Assembly: GCF_024679245.1 (NCBI RefSeq)
Contig: NC_090187.1
Span: 23,061,995-23,125,994, forward strand
Source of the DNA: Pseudorasbora parva
Lineage: Eukaryota; Chordata; Actinopteri; Cypriniformes; Gobionidae
Direction: 5' to 3'
DNA length: 64,000 nucleotides
Of this stretch, positions 1-14,362 are shown piece by piece. The position numbers and the translations under genes were made by a program. Below the pieces are notes generated by a model. The model did not search any database. It worked only from the letters and a program-made list of their open reading frames with translations, and was not told the origin of the DNA. Each line of letters opens with the position of its first letter. Position 1 is the first letter of the stretch.

Positions 1-1358
<1,358 letters not shown>

Positions 1359-1410
1359 GACAGACAGACATATTCACAGACAAAGACAGACACATGCACA
1401 GACAGACAGA

Positions 1411-3383
1411 CACTGTCTGTTTGACACTTCGAAAAGAGTTTTGAAAACGAATCCGTATGAATTGAGTGGTTTAGTCCACATTTTCTGTCTCACATTTTCT
1501 GTCTTTCTGACTCACTATTTATGATGAACAGATTTCAATTGGCTGTTTACTCACATATAAAAATCGATCAGCGAACATAAACAGAAGCTCAACCGAACCT
1601 GAATGACGCGTTCTGAAGATGAACAAAAGGCTTACGCGTTTGGATGGTGAATAATTAATGACAGAATTTTCAATTTTAGGTCAACTAACCCTTTAATACA
1701 TAGGAAGAGTTGTGAATCACACATATTCTTAAAGAATTAGTTCACCCAAAAATGAAATGTATTTCATTAATGACCATCATGTCGTTACACTTAGATACGC
1801 TGTCAGACTAAATATAAAATATCTTAAACTGTTCTGAAGATGAACAGAGGTCTTACGGCTGTGAAATTTAGGGCGAGCCATTTATGACATCAGTGTCATT
1901 TTTGGGTGAACTAACCCTTTAAGTCTAGGAATAAGACTTAGACTTTGGACACAACTGAGACTAAAATTGCTTTATACATATGCCCGCCAGATCATATTTC
2001 AATGTACTGATATAATGTAATATACTGCGTACATATTTTTTTATGTACCCCCCCCCCCCATTAATTTATGGTGTTTTTTTTAGCTTTAATAATTTTTGAT
2101 AGCCATAAAAGGTTACATTTTCATTATGATTTCGTTTTTTTATTATTAATATTTTGGTGTGAGAGTCTTGACAGGATTCATTACATGCATTTTTGTTTGT
2201 GTGCGCTGGATCATAAATCCTAAATGAAACAGGCACTATTAAGAAGCTGCTAAAAAAAGAGCTGCTTAGTTAAAAAAAAAAAAAAAAAATACTGTTAAAT
2301 GATAATGGTGAAATCAGCTCTGGTACAGCCTAAGCCTGTCATATCATACTGATTTAAAGTACAGTGTTTGATTGATTCAAAAGTGCAAACAGATCTGCTC
2401 TTAAAATCTGAAAAGACCCTGCAGGTTAATTAACACAGAAGCACTCATATTTCATATCCCTTCCCTTTCAAATCTCAGGAGGCGTAATGGAGATGTCAAT
2501 TACTGTGGGTTTTCTTTAAAGGGGTCTTGCTGAAAACATCTGAGGAGCAGGTGACCTGAAAGGAACATTTTGGGACTGATTTACTAAACACGGCAAATTA
2601 GCGTGGGAGCGCAAAACCACTCGATGGGAGTGGAACGTTCTGCGAGTGATCTACTGACGGACGGATCATTTCCATCATGTCCAACGCAATCTACCAAGAG
2701 CAACGCAATTTAGTGTCTGGTTAAAGAGCTTTTCGTTTGGTGTTCAAAAATGTAGCGTTCTCTTTTGTGTATATGAGGCTTTTCCAGCTGCCACTACAGT
2801 GACGTCAAAGCTGTTAATGCTTTCCCCCCTCCCAAAACTAAGACCAGGAGGGTTTGAGTACCACTACACTGAGTGTAACCAATGAATGTAATATTCTCGG
2901 TGAGAGTTTTACACACCATCGAAGCAGAAAAAAAACACAATGCAAACAAGCAACTGAATTAGTTGACATGGCTTCTGTTTTCTGTTTTCAAGCTCTAAAA
3001 CGTTCTCCTATATTTTCAATGTGGACTTCATCCATGTGAAGTGTACAAACAGCAGATTTCTGTAAATGGATGTTGTGCACTTACGGTCGAGTGTTTCCAG
3101 CGCTTTGGTTTTGAAGCACTTTCTATCTCTCTTCTCTTATTGCAGATGCAACAGTCCTAATGTGAGCAGTACAGGTTCTTTCTCATAATGTGAAAACGAC
3201 ATCAACCAATGAATGGCATAAATTAATGAATTAGAGTTTAGCTCATTCTTTGCAATGTGAGAGCACTTGAGTGTTATTTGTTTAAATAGATGTAGGTGTT
3301 GTGTACTTAATGAATGATTTGATGTGATTTGTGTGTACATGAGATGTACAGTGGCCCCCAAAAGTATTAAATTATAGCCATAC
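1411..3383. other. Intergenic DNA with MITE fragments, no gene seen
   Basis: AT-rich single-copy-looking DNA. It holds a right-end fragment of the AGTTCACCC MITE family (about 1616-1695) and a short complete copy at 1731-1922 (listed separately), plus a C run near 2050 and A runs near 2270. The longest open frames are about 60 codons and resemble nothing I recognise. Confidence 0.6.
1731..1922. mobile_element. Short MITE, AGTTCACCC family
   Basis: Terminal inverted repeats read TTAGTTCACCCAAAAATGAA on the left and its approximate complement CATTTTTGGGTGAACTAACCC on the right, about 190 bases apart. There is no coding capacity. The same ends recur at least eight times in this window. The family is known to be abundant in cyprinid genomes; I do not assign a transposase superfamily. 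Confidence 0.8.
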
Positions 3384-4259
3384 TTAAAGGGTTAGTTTAC
3401 ACAAAAATGAAAATTAGCCCATGATTTGCTCACCCCCAAGTCATCCTAGGTGTATATGACATTCTTCTTTCTGACAAATAAAAGTGGATTTATATTTTGA
3501 AAGTCCTGGCTAATCCAAGCTTTATAATGGCAGGTATTGCTGCTCTGTTTTTGAAGTTCATAAAAATACATCTGTCTGTCAAATAACGTGCTCCACTCTG
3601 GAGGGTTAATACATGCCTTTAAAAGTAAACTGATGCGTTAGTGTAAGAAAACGATCCATAAAGTATTCTCGTAAGTTTATAATATGCCAGTGAAAACACA
3701 CACGGGTGAGGGGTTCGAATGCCGGTCGCCATGTTGCTCCTCCATCTTGAAAGTACATTAGCCAAAGAGGGACATACCCGTAAATTCAAGCTTCGCCTTT
3801 CGCGTTTTAACACTCGATGGCACCGTGTCGGATGTGAAAAGAGGGATTGCCATTTTAATCTTAAACTAAATCGGCGTTAAAACGAAATCAGAATTGAGAG
3901 GAACAAAAACTAATATTCACTGGATGGTCATATACCTTTTTACCGCTAGATGGGGGAAAATATCACACATTGTAGTTTTAAATATGGATATTTTTCTTAC
4001 ACAAACGCAATGATTCTGAAGGCCTTTATTAACCCTCTGGAGCCGTGTGGAGCACATTATTTGATGGACAGATGTATTTTTATGTCCAACAGAGCAACAG
4101 CTACTGCCATTATAATGCTTGGATTAGCCAGGACTTTTTTAATATATCTCAACTTTTATTTGTCTGAAAGAAGAATTTCATATACTCTAGGAAGACTTGA
4201 GGGGGGCTAATTTTAAATAATGGGTTCATTTTCATTTTTGTGTGAGCTATCTCTTTAAA
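3384..4259. mobile_element. Long MITE, AGTTCACCC family (divergent)
   Basis: Begins TTAAAGGGTTAGTTTACACAAAAATGAAAATTAGCC and ends with the inverted counterpart (ATTTTCATTTTTGTGTGAGCTAT...TTTAA). Subterminal stretches (CCTAGGTGTATATGACATTCTTC / TATACTCTAGGAAGACTTGA) also pair. It belongs to the same subfamily as the copies at 46019-46691 and 60273-61136. No transposase frame. Confidence 0.8.
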
Positions 4260-4469
4260 GTATTAGGGAAGCTTGTTTTCGCCAAAAAATAAAATAAAAA
4301 ATGTTTTAAAAGATATTTGCGAGTTATAAAGTCACAATTGCAAGTTATCCATTTAGAATTGAGAGTTATAAAGTCAAATTCTGAGAGGAAAAAAGACCCA
4401 GTTTACCAGTTTATATCTCACAATTCTGACTTTAAATCATGCAAATTTGACTTTATAACTAGCAATCAT

Positions 4470-4997
4470 TAGCCTGACAAGCCAGACCCAAATCAAGATG
4501 TTTGGTCTGGAAACTCACCATAGACAGGGCTCAATCCGAGGGGCGGGATAAACGGTTGTCTTTTAAACTCCCTCTGCACACGATAGGATAGCGCTATCAC
4601 CAACCAGAGCAACGAAGGTTAAGCAGAGCTTGTTGATAGATTAAACATTCACCGTATCCGGTCGGCTAAACTCCGAACACATCTTCCCTTTTTAAGAATG
4701 ACTTCAGTGCCGTTCTTTGTTCTTTTCTCAGAGAAAAGCTTAACTCCAAGTCTTCCAGAGTCGCGGTCAAAGCTGAATTCGAAAGGCCGCCGTTCGCCAG
4801 TTTCTGTGTTTACTAGAAGCACGCAAACGCAACTCGGCCGTCGTCATTATGGCCCCGCCCCCCGACTCTATACATGATGTGATTGGCCCGTCCAGATTGA
4901 GAGGAATACAGCTCAGATAAGAATTGAGAGTTCCTAGACGACACTTGCAGGCAGATTAAATTTGCTGGCGCTAGCGTGCGTCTAGATTTCTAGGCTA
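4470..4997. mobile_element. MITE with 9-bp target duplication
   Basis: The element starts TAGCCTGACAAGCC and ends TCTAGATTTCTAGGCTA, giving short imperfect inverted ends. It is flanked on both sides by the identical 9-mer AGCAATCAT (4461-4469 and 4998-5006). It has no transposase frame. A 9-bp duplication is usual for Mutator-like elements, but that family link is an inference from length alone. Confidence 0.75.
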
Positions 4998-5006
4998 AGC
5001 AATCAT

Positions 5007-5499
<493 letters not shown>

Positions 5500-5707
5500 A
5501 CAGCTGAGCAGCTGAGCGTACCAACATTTCCGATGCCGCCTGTGGCCCTAGGGTCAGCCAGGCACCCACTGATCCGGCCGTGATCTGCCTGACTGATCCG
5601 CCTCTGTCCTCTACAACCGCTTGTGTGTGCGAGGTGTGTGTTTCACTCACCATCTGCCTTTCTCTTCCTCTAGTTCTCCTCACTTGCCTTTCATTTCCGG
5701 AAAAAAC

Positions 5708-6272
<565 letters not shown>

Positions 6273-6549
6273 TTTTTTTCACAGCATTTTAGTGTGGGAT
6301 CCTTTGATGTGTGTGTTTGCACAATTCCGTGTCAGCACTAGTTTTTTTTTTTTTTTTTTACACTTGAGGCCACAGACAGCTGAACACTGTGTTTTGTGTG
6401 TGTTGTGCATGTCTCAGCACACCTTCATGTTGTCACAATATCATCCTGTTTGAGACCATTTCTCGCCACAGGTTTGTCGTCATGTTTTCTAATTTGATTT
6501 GTCATTACTGTCAGCTGTGTTTTCGTTAATCACCTCGATTGTCTGTGTA

Positions 6550-7226
6550 TTAAAGGGTTAGTTCACCCAAAAATGAAATTTCTTTATTAAATACTTACCC
6601 TTATGTCGTTTGACACCCGTAAGACCTTTCTTCATCTTCGTAACACAAATGAAGATATTTTTTGTTGAAATCCAATGGCTCAGCCTCAGACAGGCCTTCA
6701 TTGACACCAATATCATTTCCTCTCTCAAAACCCATAAAAGACGTTGTTACAAAGTCCATCTCACTACAGTGGTTCTACAATCATTTTATGAAGTGACGAG
6801 AATGGCTTTTGTTTCAAACCATTCATGATTCAGATCGCGTGACACTGACAAACTGCTGAAATCACGTGACATTGGTGATCTGAATCATAATTCGATACGC
6901 TGATTCATAAGCATTTTCATTGCAAAATCGGCCTATCACTATATAAGTCGTTATTTAGTTGTTGTTTTTTTCACAAAAAACTATTATTGTCGCTTCATAA
7001 AAGTATTGTAGAGCCACTGTAGTGAGATGGGCTTTGTAATGACATCTTTAGTGCCTTTATGGGTCTTGAGAGAGGAAATGACGTTGGTGTCAATTAAGGC
7101 CGGTCTGAGCCATCAGATATCTTCATTTGTGCTCCAAAGATGAACGGAGGTCTTACGGGTGTCGAACGAAACTAAGTTAAGTAATTATAGACAAAAGTTT
7201 CATTTTTGGGTGAACTAACCCTTTAA
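6550..7226. mobile_element. MITE, AGTTCACCC family (foldback)
   Basis: The ends TTAAAGGGTTAGTTCACCCAA and TTTTGGGTGAACTAACCCTTTAA are inverted. Much of the interior also folds back; for example AAGACGTTGTTACAAAGTCC near 6740 pairs with the 7020-7060 region, and CACTACAGTGGTTCTACAAT pairs with 7000-7025. No transposase frame. Confidence 0.82.
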
Positions 7227-7486
7227 ATGCTGTGTTCCAGGCAGCTTTTTGAGCCAGATAGGCTGCAGGCTCCAGCAGGAACTTTTGTAGCTGCATCTGT
7301 GCTAACTAGAGCAGAGCTGGCAACTCGGATGTCAAAACACTACTGACTTCGTGATTGGTCGATTGGTGGAGGGCGGAGCTTCAGGCCAAAACACAACATG
7401 TCAACATCAACATCAGTTGAGGGCTGCAACAACAACTTTTAAATGACAATATCCTGGCCGGACTACTGTTGTCATGATTTCTTAAT

Positions 7487-8597
7487 GTCTAGTGTAGGGA
7501 TGGCTCGATACCACAATTTTGGCTTCGGTATGGTACCACAATCTAATACCGAAATACCGATATTAAATCGATACCACGTTGTCTGATATTAGCGCGGGTA
7601 TATTGCACGCGAATGAGTTCAATTATGCAAGTTTTGAGTTTATAAAGTGGGAAATTACCACAAATGTTTATTAGTAAATTATTAGTAAATTAATCAGCAA
7701 AGCTTATCAAATCAGTCATTTGAAATCTTTCTTGTGAGAAATAATTTCAGCAAAAATCTCTCAAAATTAGCAGATTGCTTCTGGTTTCAAAAAAATCGCA
7801 CATACACTAAAGCAATCTGCATAATCCGATTCAACATTTCACGTTCGTCTCGGGATGGATAACGGAAATCATTTGAACATGTAAGCGATTTTATAGAATT
7901 TTGTAATAACAGTAACAGGAGATATGAGCTTGTAACAACAACACACACACAAGCTTAGAGCTCGCACATTACAATTTAAGTTTCCTTAAATAGTCAAATA
8001 CACATAATTATGTAAAAATGTCCGTCTTTAGTGAGTATTCACACATAACACAGTCGGCTGTGTCTGACGCGAATGTAAATAGTGCATTAGTAAGCATGCA
8101 AATATTATGAGATTTAAATCTCATTGGTTGAAACGAAAGCTGGAGATTTTGTGATATTTGGCTTATGTTAGGCTATGTATGTGTGTTGATGTCAAAAGAA
8201 AATAAAATGTCTAATGGTTTGAATGATTTACTGACCTGTTGATCTCTTAAGAAGTCTTAAAGTCAAAATAGTGACAGATGCTTCTTGGCTAGGTTTGATG
8301 GGTCTTCATCAGTTTTATAAGCAAAGTAATTACAAATTTCACTTCTGCTCCTATCTTTATTAATTTGTTTTGGGCATCTTGAGTGAGATTCAACTGCTTT
8401 ATCCATTTTGTTCGTCTATGTTGTTATCGCATTTGCCGGTTGTTTTGGGTCAGTTTGGGTACCGTGCTGCCATCTAGCGGTGAACTTCGGAAAAGCAGCA
8501 TATACCGAAATGTGCAAAATCATGATATCGTACCGTTTTAAATAAAATATATACCGGTATTTTAAGTACCGGCATACCGTGCATCCCTAGTCTAGTG
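7487..8597. mobile_element. Non-autonomous hAT-type element with 8-bp duplication
   Basis: The element (7495-8589, 1,095 bases) begins TAGGGATGGCTCGATACC and ends GGCATACCGTGCATCCCTA. It is flanked by identical 8-mers GTCTAGTG (7487-7494 and 8590-8597). Subterminal ACCGAAATACCGATAT-type motifs occur near both ends. An 8-bp target duplication with CAGGGATG-like ends is characteristic of hAT transposons. No frame long enough for a transposase is present, so it depends on another element for movement. Confidence 0.85.
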
Positions 8598-9807
8598 ACA
8601 TATCAGGGCCATTTTATGATTAATTGAAATACATTTCTTACATACAGTTCCTTTAAAGAATACTTGATTAAGCTCAGAACTGTATTTTTTAAAATAATTA
8701 CACATAGCTGCTGTCAAATCCAGCTGACTGCTTCATCTTTCAACAAAAGTTTCTTTGCGAACTGTGGTTTGTTCAAAAATCAATCTGCAGTCAATTTCTA
8801 CAAACAGCGCTGGTATCCTTCTGAAGTATCTACAGAAATGAGCGAAGGAGCTGTTTAAACAGTGAAATGAACGCTCCTTTACGTTTCCATACTCTTCCAT
8901 TTGCCCTCTAGTCTGCAGAGTGAAGTGTGTGCCTGTGTACTACATCCCTCCAGCATAGACACCGCCAGTCAGTATGGGTTCTATTTACTTTTGATGTGAC
9001 ACAATTAGCCCTTCACCAAGCCCCGCCCTCCTTAGTTACTGTTGCTACGACTGAGACGCCAAGCTTTCGAATCTGGCATGCCTATTGCAGTATGCATGCG
9101 CTGGTGTCAGACATTCTCAAGGAGATAATTAGTCATTTTTGGCAAACAGGTGAAATATCTGAGAGAGCAAAACAAAAGGGACTGCAGTATGCATTTGAGG
9201 GATATATCCACAATATAATATGCAACCGATTAGAGAATATTTTCATCAGAATTGAAGCTTAAGCCTATAGGTCCCAGTGCAAGCAGCAGCCGCCTCATAT
9301 GCTGACCATTCAAAGAATGCACAAATTAAGGAACAGCTATGTTCATGCACAGCAGGGTAAGTGGAATTAGAAAACAATCTAATAATTATAAATCAAACAG
9401 CGTATCCATAAGTCTTGATTAAACACAAGACGTTAGCCTGACCACTTTGCAATGAGTGTCCAAACCCCCGTCCAAAATTTAGGACACCAGGTATCAGATT
9501 TATACGATCCATACGCACAATGCTTCAGCATGTTTTTCTCGTTTAAAAGCTTGACAGACCTACTTACAGTTTGCTAAACTATGATTGGTCTGTGGCCGTT
9601 TTTGGCTTGGCAAATAATCAGTTGTCCATTAAGTGACTGAACATAAGTGTGCGTGGTCTATGGCCCAAAGATGTAAAACTATCAATGTCTTGCTCTGGAG
9701 GCAGGCAAATGCAAATTTATTTGCCCGAATGACATCACAAATCTCACAATATCCATTTATTTTGGTGCTTGGTTAAACAAAAGCTTTGTTTAGAATGAGG
9801 AGAGCGT
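8598..9807. other. Intergenic DNA, no gene supported
   Basis: A 111-codon open frame at 8927-9262 (+) contains no recognisable domain, lacks visible splice or promoter context and is within random expectation for a 1.2-kb stretch. I do not call it a gene. No RNA gene was seen. Confidence 0.5.
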
Positions 9808-11102
9808 TTTAAAGGTGCTGTATGTAAGAATGATAGCTAGAGGTTGAAATGGGTGCTGCAAATTCAATAAAGTGTTTTCCCCGCCCCCTCCTCCTCAGAC
9901 GAAGCTCATCGCAGGTTGCCAGTTTGAGGAAACGCAACAGGAACGAGCGCATTTGACAATGGAAAGCAAGGAGACTTACACACTGTAAGTTGATGAGTTG
10001 ATTTATCCGCATTTTAACATGCTCTCATTCATAGAGATTTTAGATGGATTCCGGGGCTTTTTAGGTCGGGTAGAATCTGTGATCTCTGACCCAGTTTGTT
10101 TGCTGGCTTCCATGGCAGCAAAATGCTGCGTTTCCCGCCAACTGGCAACCTGTGGTGTCGAAATACTATGGGTAAATTGGCAACCTGTGTAATCACACGG
10201 GCCAAAACAAAAAAAACAGACATGCTTACACGGAACGCACAATAAGTAAAATAACTGGATGTAGCATTGTTTTTCAGTATGTAAACTAGTATATTAAAGG
10301 GATACTTCACCACTTTTTCATATTAAACTATGTTATTCCCTTTACTAAAACGAGTTGATACATACCTCTCTCGTCTCAGTGCGTGCACTTAATCGCTCTG
10401 ATGCGCGGTGACGATCTGATAGCATTTAGCTTAGCCCACTAAGCCCAGTTCATTCACTATGGTACCAAACAGAGATCAAGTTAGAAACGACCAAACACCT
10501 CCACGTTTTCCCTTTAAATACAGTTACACGAATAGTTGAACGATCAAGTATGATGACATGAAAAATCCTCCCTCACATTTCTCCCTCCCTCTCTCATTTC
10601 TGTCAATAGGGGGGAGGGGCAGATGTGAGGGAGGATGTTTCGGCCAGGACTTTTTACTGCGCCGGGTGAAAGTACAGAAGTGCTATTCCGCCATACATTA
10701 TAGTTCTCCTTTTTAATGCGCTTAGAAAAGTGCCACGCTTTATTTTATGTCATCATACTTGATCGTTCAACTATTAGTGTAACTGTATTTAAATAGGGAA
10801 AACATGGAGGTGTTTGGTCGCTTCTAACTTGATCTCTGTTTGGTACCATAGTGAATGAACTGGGCTTAGTGGACTAAGCTAAATGCTATCAGATCAACAC
10901 CGCATGTCAGAGAGATTAAGTGCACGCACTGAGACGAGAGAGGTATGTATCAACTCGCTTTAGTTAAGGGAATAACATAGTTTAATATGAAAAAGCGGCG
11001 AAGTGCACCTTTAACTCAGCATGTTTCCTAAATATCTGCAAAAATATTATGGGTCTTTTTATGTTTTAGTACAGTCAAAAACATACATACAGCATCTTTA
11101 AG
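9808..11102. mobile_element. MITE with AAAGGTGCTGTATGTAAG ends, carrying a nested element
   Basis: The left end TTTTAAAGGTGCTGTATGTAAG and the right end ACATACATACAGCATCTTTAA are imperfect inverted repeats about 1.3 kb apart. About 720 bases of the interior are a separate foldback element (10294-11013), so the host element is roughly 575 bases. No transposase frame. Confidence 0.7.
10294..11013. mobile_element. Foldback MITE nested in the previous element
   Basis: The left arm begins TTAAAGGGATACTTCACC and the right arm ends GGCGAAGTGCACCTTTAA. The arms stay complementary over about 280 bases each: AAACTATGTTATTCCCTT / AAGGGAATAACATAGTTT, and GTTTGGTCG...AGATCAAG motifs on both sides. They surround a CCCTCCCTCT / GAGGGAGGAT core. 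Predicted to form a very long hairpin. Confidence 0.85.
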
Positions 11103-11371
11103 CAATGCTACTTGCTGGATGTTTTAGTGGTACAAAGACCTCTTCCATTTCAAAAGATGAAGGCAAATTTGATATCTCATGCATGACCAGGTTTTGGAAG
11201 TAACACTCCAGAGACTATAATTGCATATTTGTCATTTATAAGTTATGCCTGTGCTTTTCGTCTTGAAAAGCAACAGATGTAACTGCTCACTGTTGTTGTG
11301 GACTGATCATAACTGCAGTGGTGTGCGTTTGTGTGCCGTGTTATGTGAATGAACATGCAATTTCTCTCTCT

Positions 11372-11374
<3 letters not shown>

Positions 11375-11447
<73 letters not shown>
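11375..11447. repeat. (TG)n microsatellite
   Basis: About 36 TG units, preceded by a short (TC)n. Confidence 0.95.
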
Positions 11448-12232
11448 CTGCTGTGGAGTGGAGGCTGTTTCACTCTTTCTCACTTCAGAAGAGCAAAGAA
11501 ATGTTGCACTTTGATCCACCTCCATCCCACTGGTTTGTGTCTGTTTCTTTGATTTTTCAGTCTTTTGGGCTCTAGTCTGCATGCATGTCTGTGTGTATAC
11601 AATGTGTGGAACTAATGGTTTATCCTACTTTTAAAGCACTATGGGGAAGGTGACTGAACTGAGAGCGGCATGGGGCGAGCCGCCCTCTGGAGCGAGACGC
11701 CGCTTGACCGTGTAAATTATTTGCAGCATCAAAGTGACCGGAAGTCATTCAGTTTCAAAGAGGGTTGGTCATCTGAGGCAACGTGAGTGAGAGCAACCAT
11801 TAGCGAAGTGCACAATCATGCTAATGCACAACAATAAGGAGACAACAATTAGAAGTTCAGAGGGAATCTATCATGGTCCACCATACTGATACAAAAATTG
11901 GCTAAATTCTGATTTCATAAAAATGTATTTTAATCCCTTAAATGTAAAATATTCATTGAAACTAAATTTAGTGTAGCCTATTGTCCAAGCTGCTCTTTTT
12001 CATGCAATACAAGTCAATGGCGACTCACAATGAGAAGCTTCAGAAATTACAAAAATCCATTAAAATAAGAGTGGCCGATGATCTAAAATAGTGTCACATA
12101 GTGTTAGTAATATGTGAGCCGTGCACAAAAGGCAAAAGGAGTCGCAATGCGCACAATAAAATGTGTAGCTACAGGCAAAACAAGTTAAAAATCTTAATTT
12201 TGGTTGATTTTGAGCTACTCACAAAACATTTT
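11448..12232. other. Intergenic DNA, nothing identified
   Basis: About 0.8 kb of mixed-composition sequence. No repeat terminus, RNA gene or credible coding frame recognised. Confidence 0.5.
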
Positions 12233-12845
12233 TTAAAGGTCCCGTTCTTCGCGATTCCATCTTTCAAACTTTAGTTAGTGTGTAATGTTGCTGTTAGAGC
12301 ATAAATAATACCTGTAAAATTATAAAGCTCAAAGTTCAATGGCAAGCGAAATATTTTATTTAACAGAAGTTCCCTTTCAAAGCCTACAGCGAATGGCCGG
12401 TTTGGACTACACCCCTGCACTTCCTTGCAGGAATGACGTCACTAGAACCGTTTGTTGACTAACCCTCCGCCCACAAGAACACGCAAAATAGGGGGCGTGG
12501 TCTCGTTGCTCTCCCACATGGAGAAGAGCGCGCATTCAGCTCTTGCATCTCCCCGTTATGGTAAGAGGCGGGACCTTTCCGGGCAAAGTGTGCTAAGGTG
12601 CTGTCCAATCACAACACGGGAAGCGCTGGCCCAATCAGAACTCGTTACGTGTTTCTGAAGGAGGGACTTCATAGAACAAGGAAATCATCAGGCCGTTTTT
12701 AGGACAGAGGAAACAGCGCTGTACAGATAAGTAAATTGTGTGAAAAATACTGTGTTTTTTTACACGCGAAACATGAACTCATGTTATATTGCACACTGTA
12801 AACATAATCAAAGCTTTGAAAACACGCGAAGAACGGGACCTTTAA
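12233..12845. mobile_element. MITE with AAAGGTCCCGTTCTTCGCG ends
   Basis: The left end TTAAAGGTCCCGTTCTTCGCG and the right end CGCGAAGAACGGGACCTTTAA are perfect 21-base inverted repeats about 613 bases apart. The interior is GC-richer than its surroundings and has no transposase frame. A related internal segment (TTTAGTTAGTGTGTAATGTTGC) recurs near 52840. Confidence 0.85.
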
Positions 12846-14317
12846 TAATCCCTCATCTAGTAAGTGATCACAATGCTCCAAATAGCCATTAAGCATCTAA
12901 AAGTATCTTTATTTGTTCGTTTTCTAGGAGGAATACCTTTCCTTTGTCCATAAAAAATCTCACTTGTGCTGACAGGTCCGATGGGTGCAGTCCCGATATA
13001 CACGCATAAACAGAATCACATTATTTTAAAATATCTGTCTTGGCGAGTATTCAGTTAAATCAAACCTTACTGTCATATGTACAGGAAACAGTCGTCACAC
13101 AGTACAATGAAATTCTTATTCTGCGAATCCTTCCAGCAAAAATAGGTATCAATAAAACAAATTGCAAATGTCATAAATAACATAGAAACAAAACAATGTG
13201 CAAAAAGGTAGTAATTGTGCATGTATATGCCCTGTAAACATGAGGAGTCGGTGCAAAATCTGCAGAGGTGGGTTGTGAATAGTTGAGCTGCGTGTGTGTG
13301 TGTGTGCGCGCGTGTGTTTGCGTGCGCGTGTTTATGCGTGTACGTGAGTTGCACCTCTCAAGGTCAGAGGGCATCTGTAGTGTTGGGGGAAGTTGGCAGT
13401 GGGTGTGTGCCATACATAAGCCTGCATGTCCTGTGGGTAAAAGCTGTTTTTCAGTCTTGTCGTCCTTGATTTCACATTTCTGTTGCGTCTTCCTGATGGT
13501 AGACGTGTGAATGGGTTATGCTGAGGGTGGCTACTGTCCGTAATGATGTTGCAGGCCTTTCTGTTGACCCTGACCAACCTGTTAGATCCTTCCCAGCATT
13601 GTTAAGCCTGCTCGGGTGAATGTTTTCTGCTTTGCAGTCCCGTGCTGATTCACGCAAACTCAATATCTGTTATGTCTTAAATTAATGTTTGGTTAACTTT
13701 AGGGGAAAAGCATCTGATGTGTGACATTATAAAACATATGTGCGGCACACTAGGCTGTCTGTTTCATTTATGTTATTAATCAAACAACTGTGGTATCATG
13801 GGGGAAAAAAAGTTGAATACCGGTATATATTTTTTTCCTATAGATATTTGTTTTGACGTGGTGTGTGTCATATTGGGTGTTATTACCAGGGATTTTAAGG
13901 TGTGGTTGCAAGGCGATTTTGTTTTGGAACCTTCAGAAAACTTTAACTCCAGATTTTCTTAAAATGGACTTTGCTGACTCTATTAACTTCAAACAGGTGT
14001 AGCAATTTTTTTTTTCTTCTTCTTTTTTTGTCCGATTCAAGTTTTTGTAAATGTGCTCATTTTGACACATTTTGCCAGCACGGGTCACATTTCATGCTAT
14101 AATCTAAGTCTTCAGAAATATTTGAATATATTTTGCACTCACAGCGACACTTGAGCGATATCTCTCTCTGTTGCGTGATATCTCTACGCCAAAGTAGCAG
14201 TGCTTCGCCTGTGCTTCCCCATAATATAGTCCCAAGTCAATATCTGCCTGACATCTAATCTTAATCTGCATCGCTATTTGTGCTTGTGAATACGCAGACC
14301 ACAAGAAGTAATTAGGT

Positions 14318-14362
<45 letters not shown>

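Noticed and set aside
3700..3730. GGTTCGAATGCC motif resembling a tRNA T-arm or B box
   Set aside because: It is inside a MITE, without an A box or a foldable tRNA around it.
8927..9262. 111-codon open frame
   Set aside because: No recognisable domain, no splice or promoter support, and a composition typical of chance frames.
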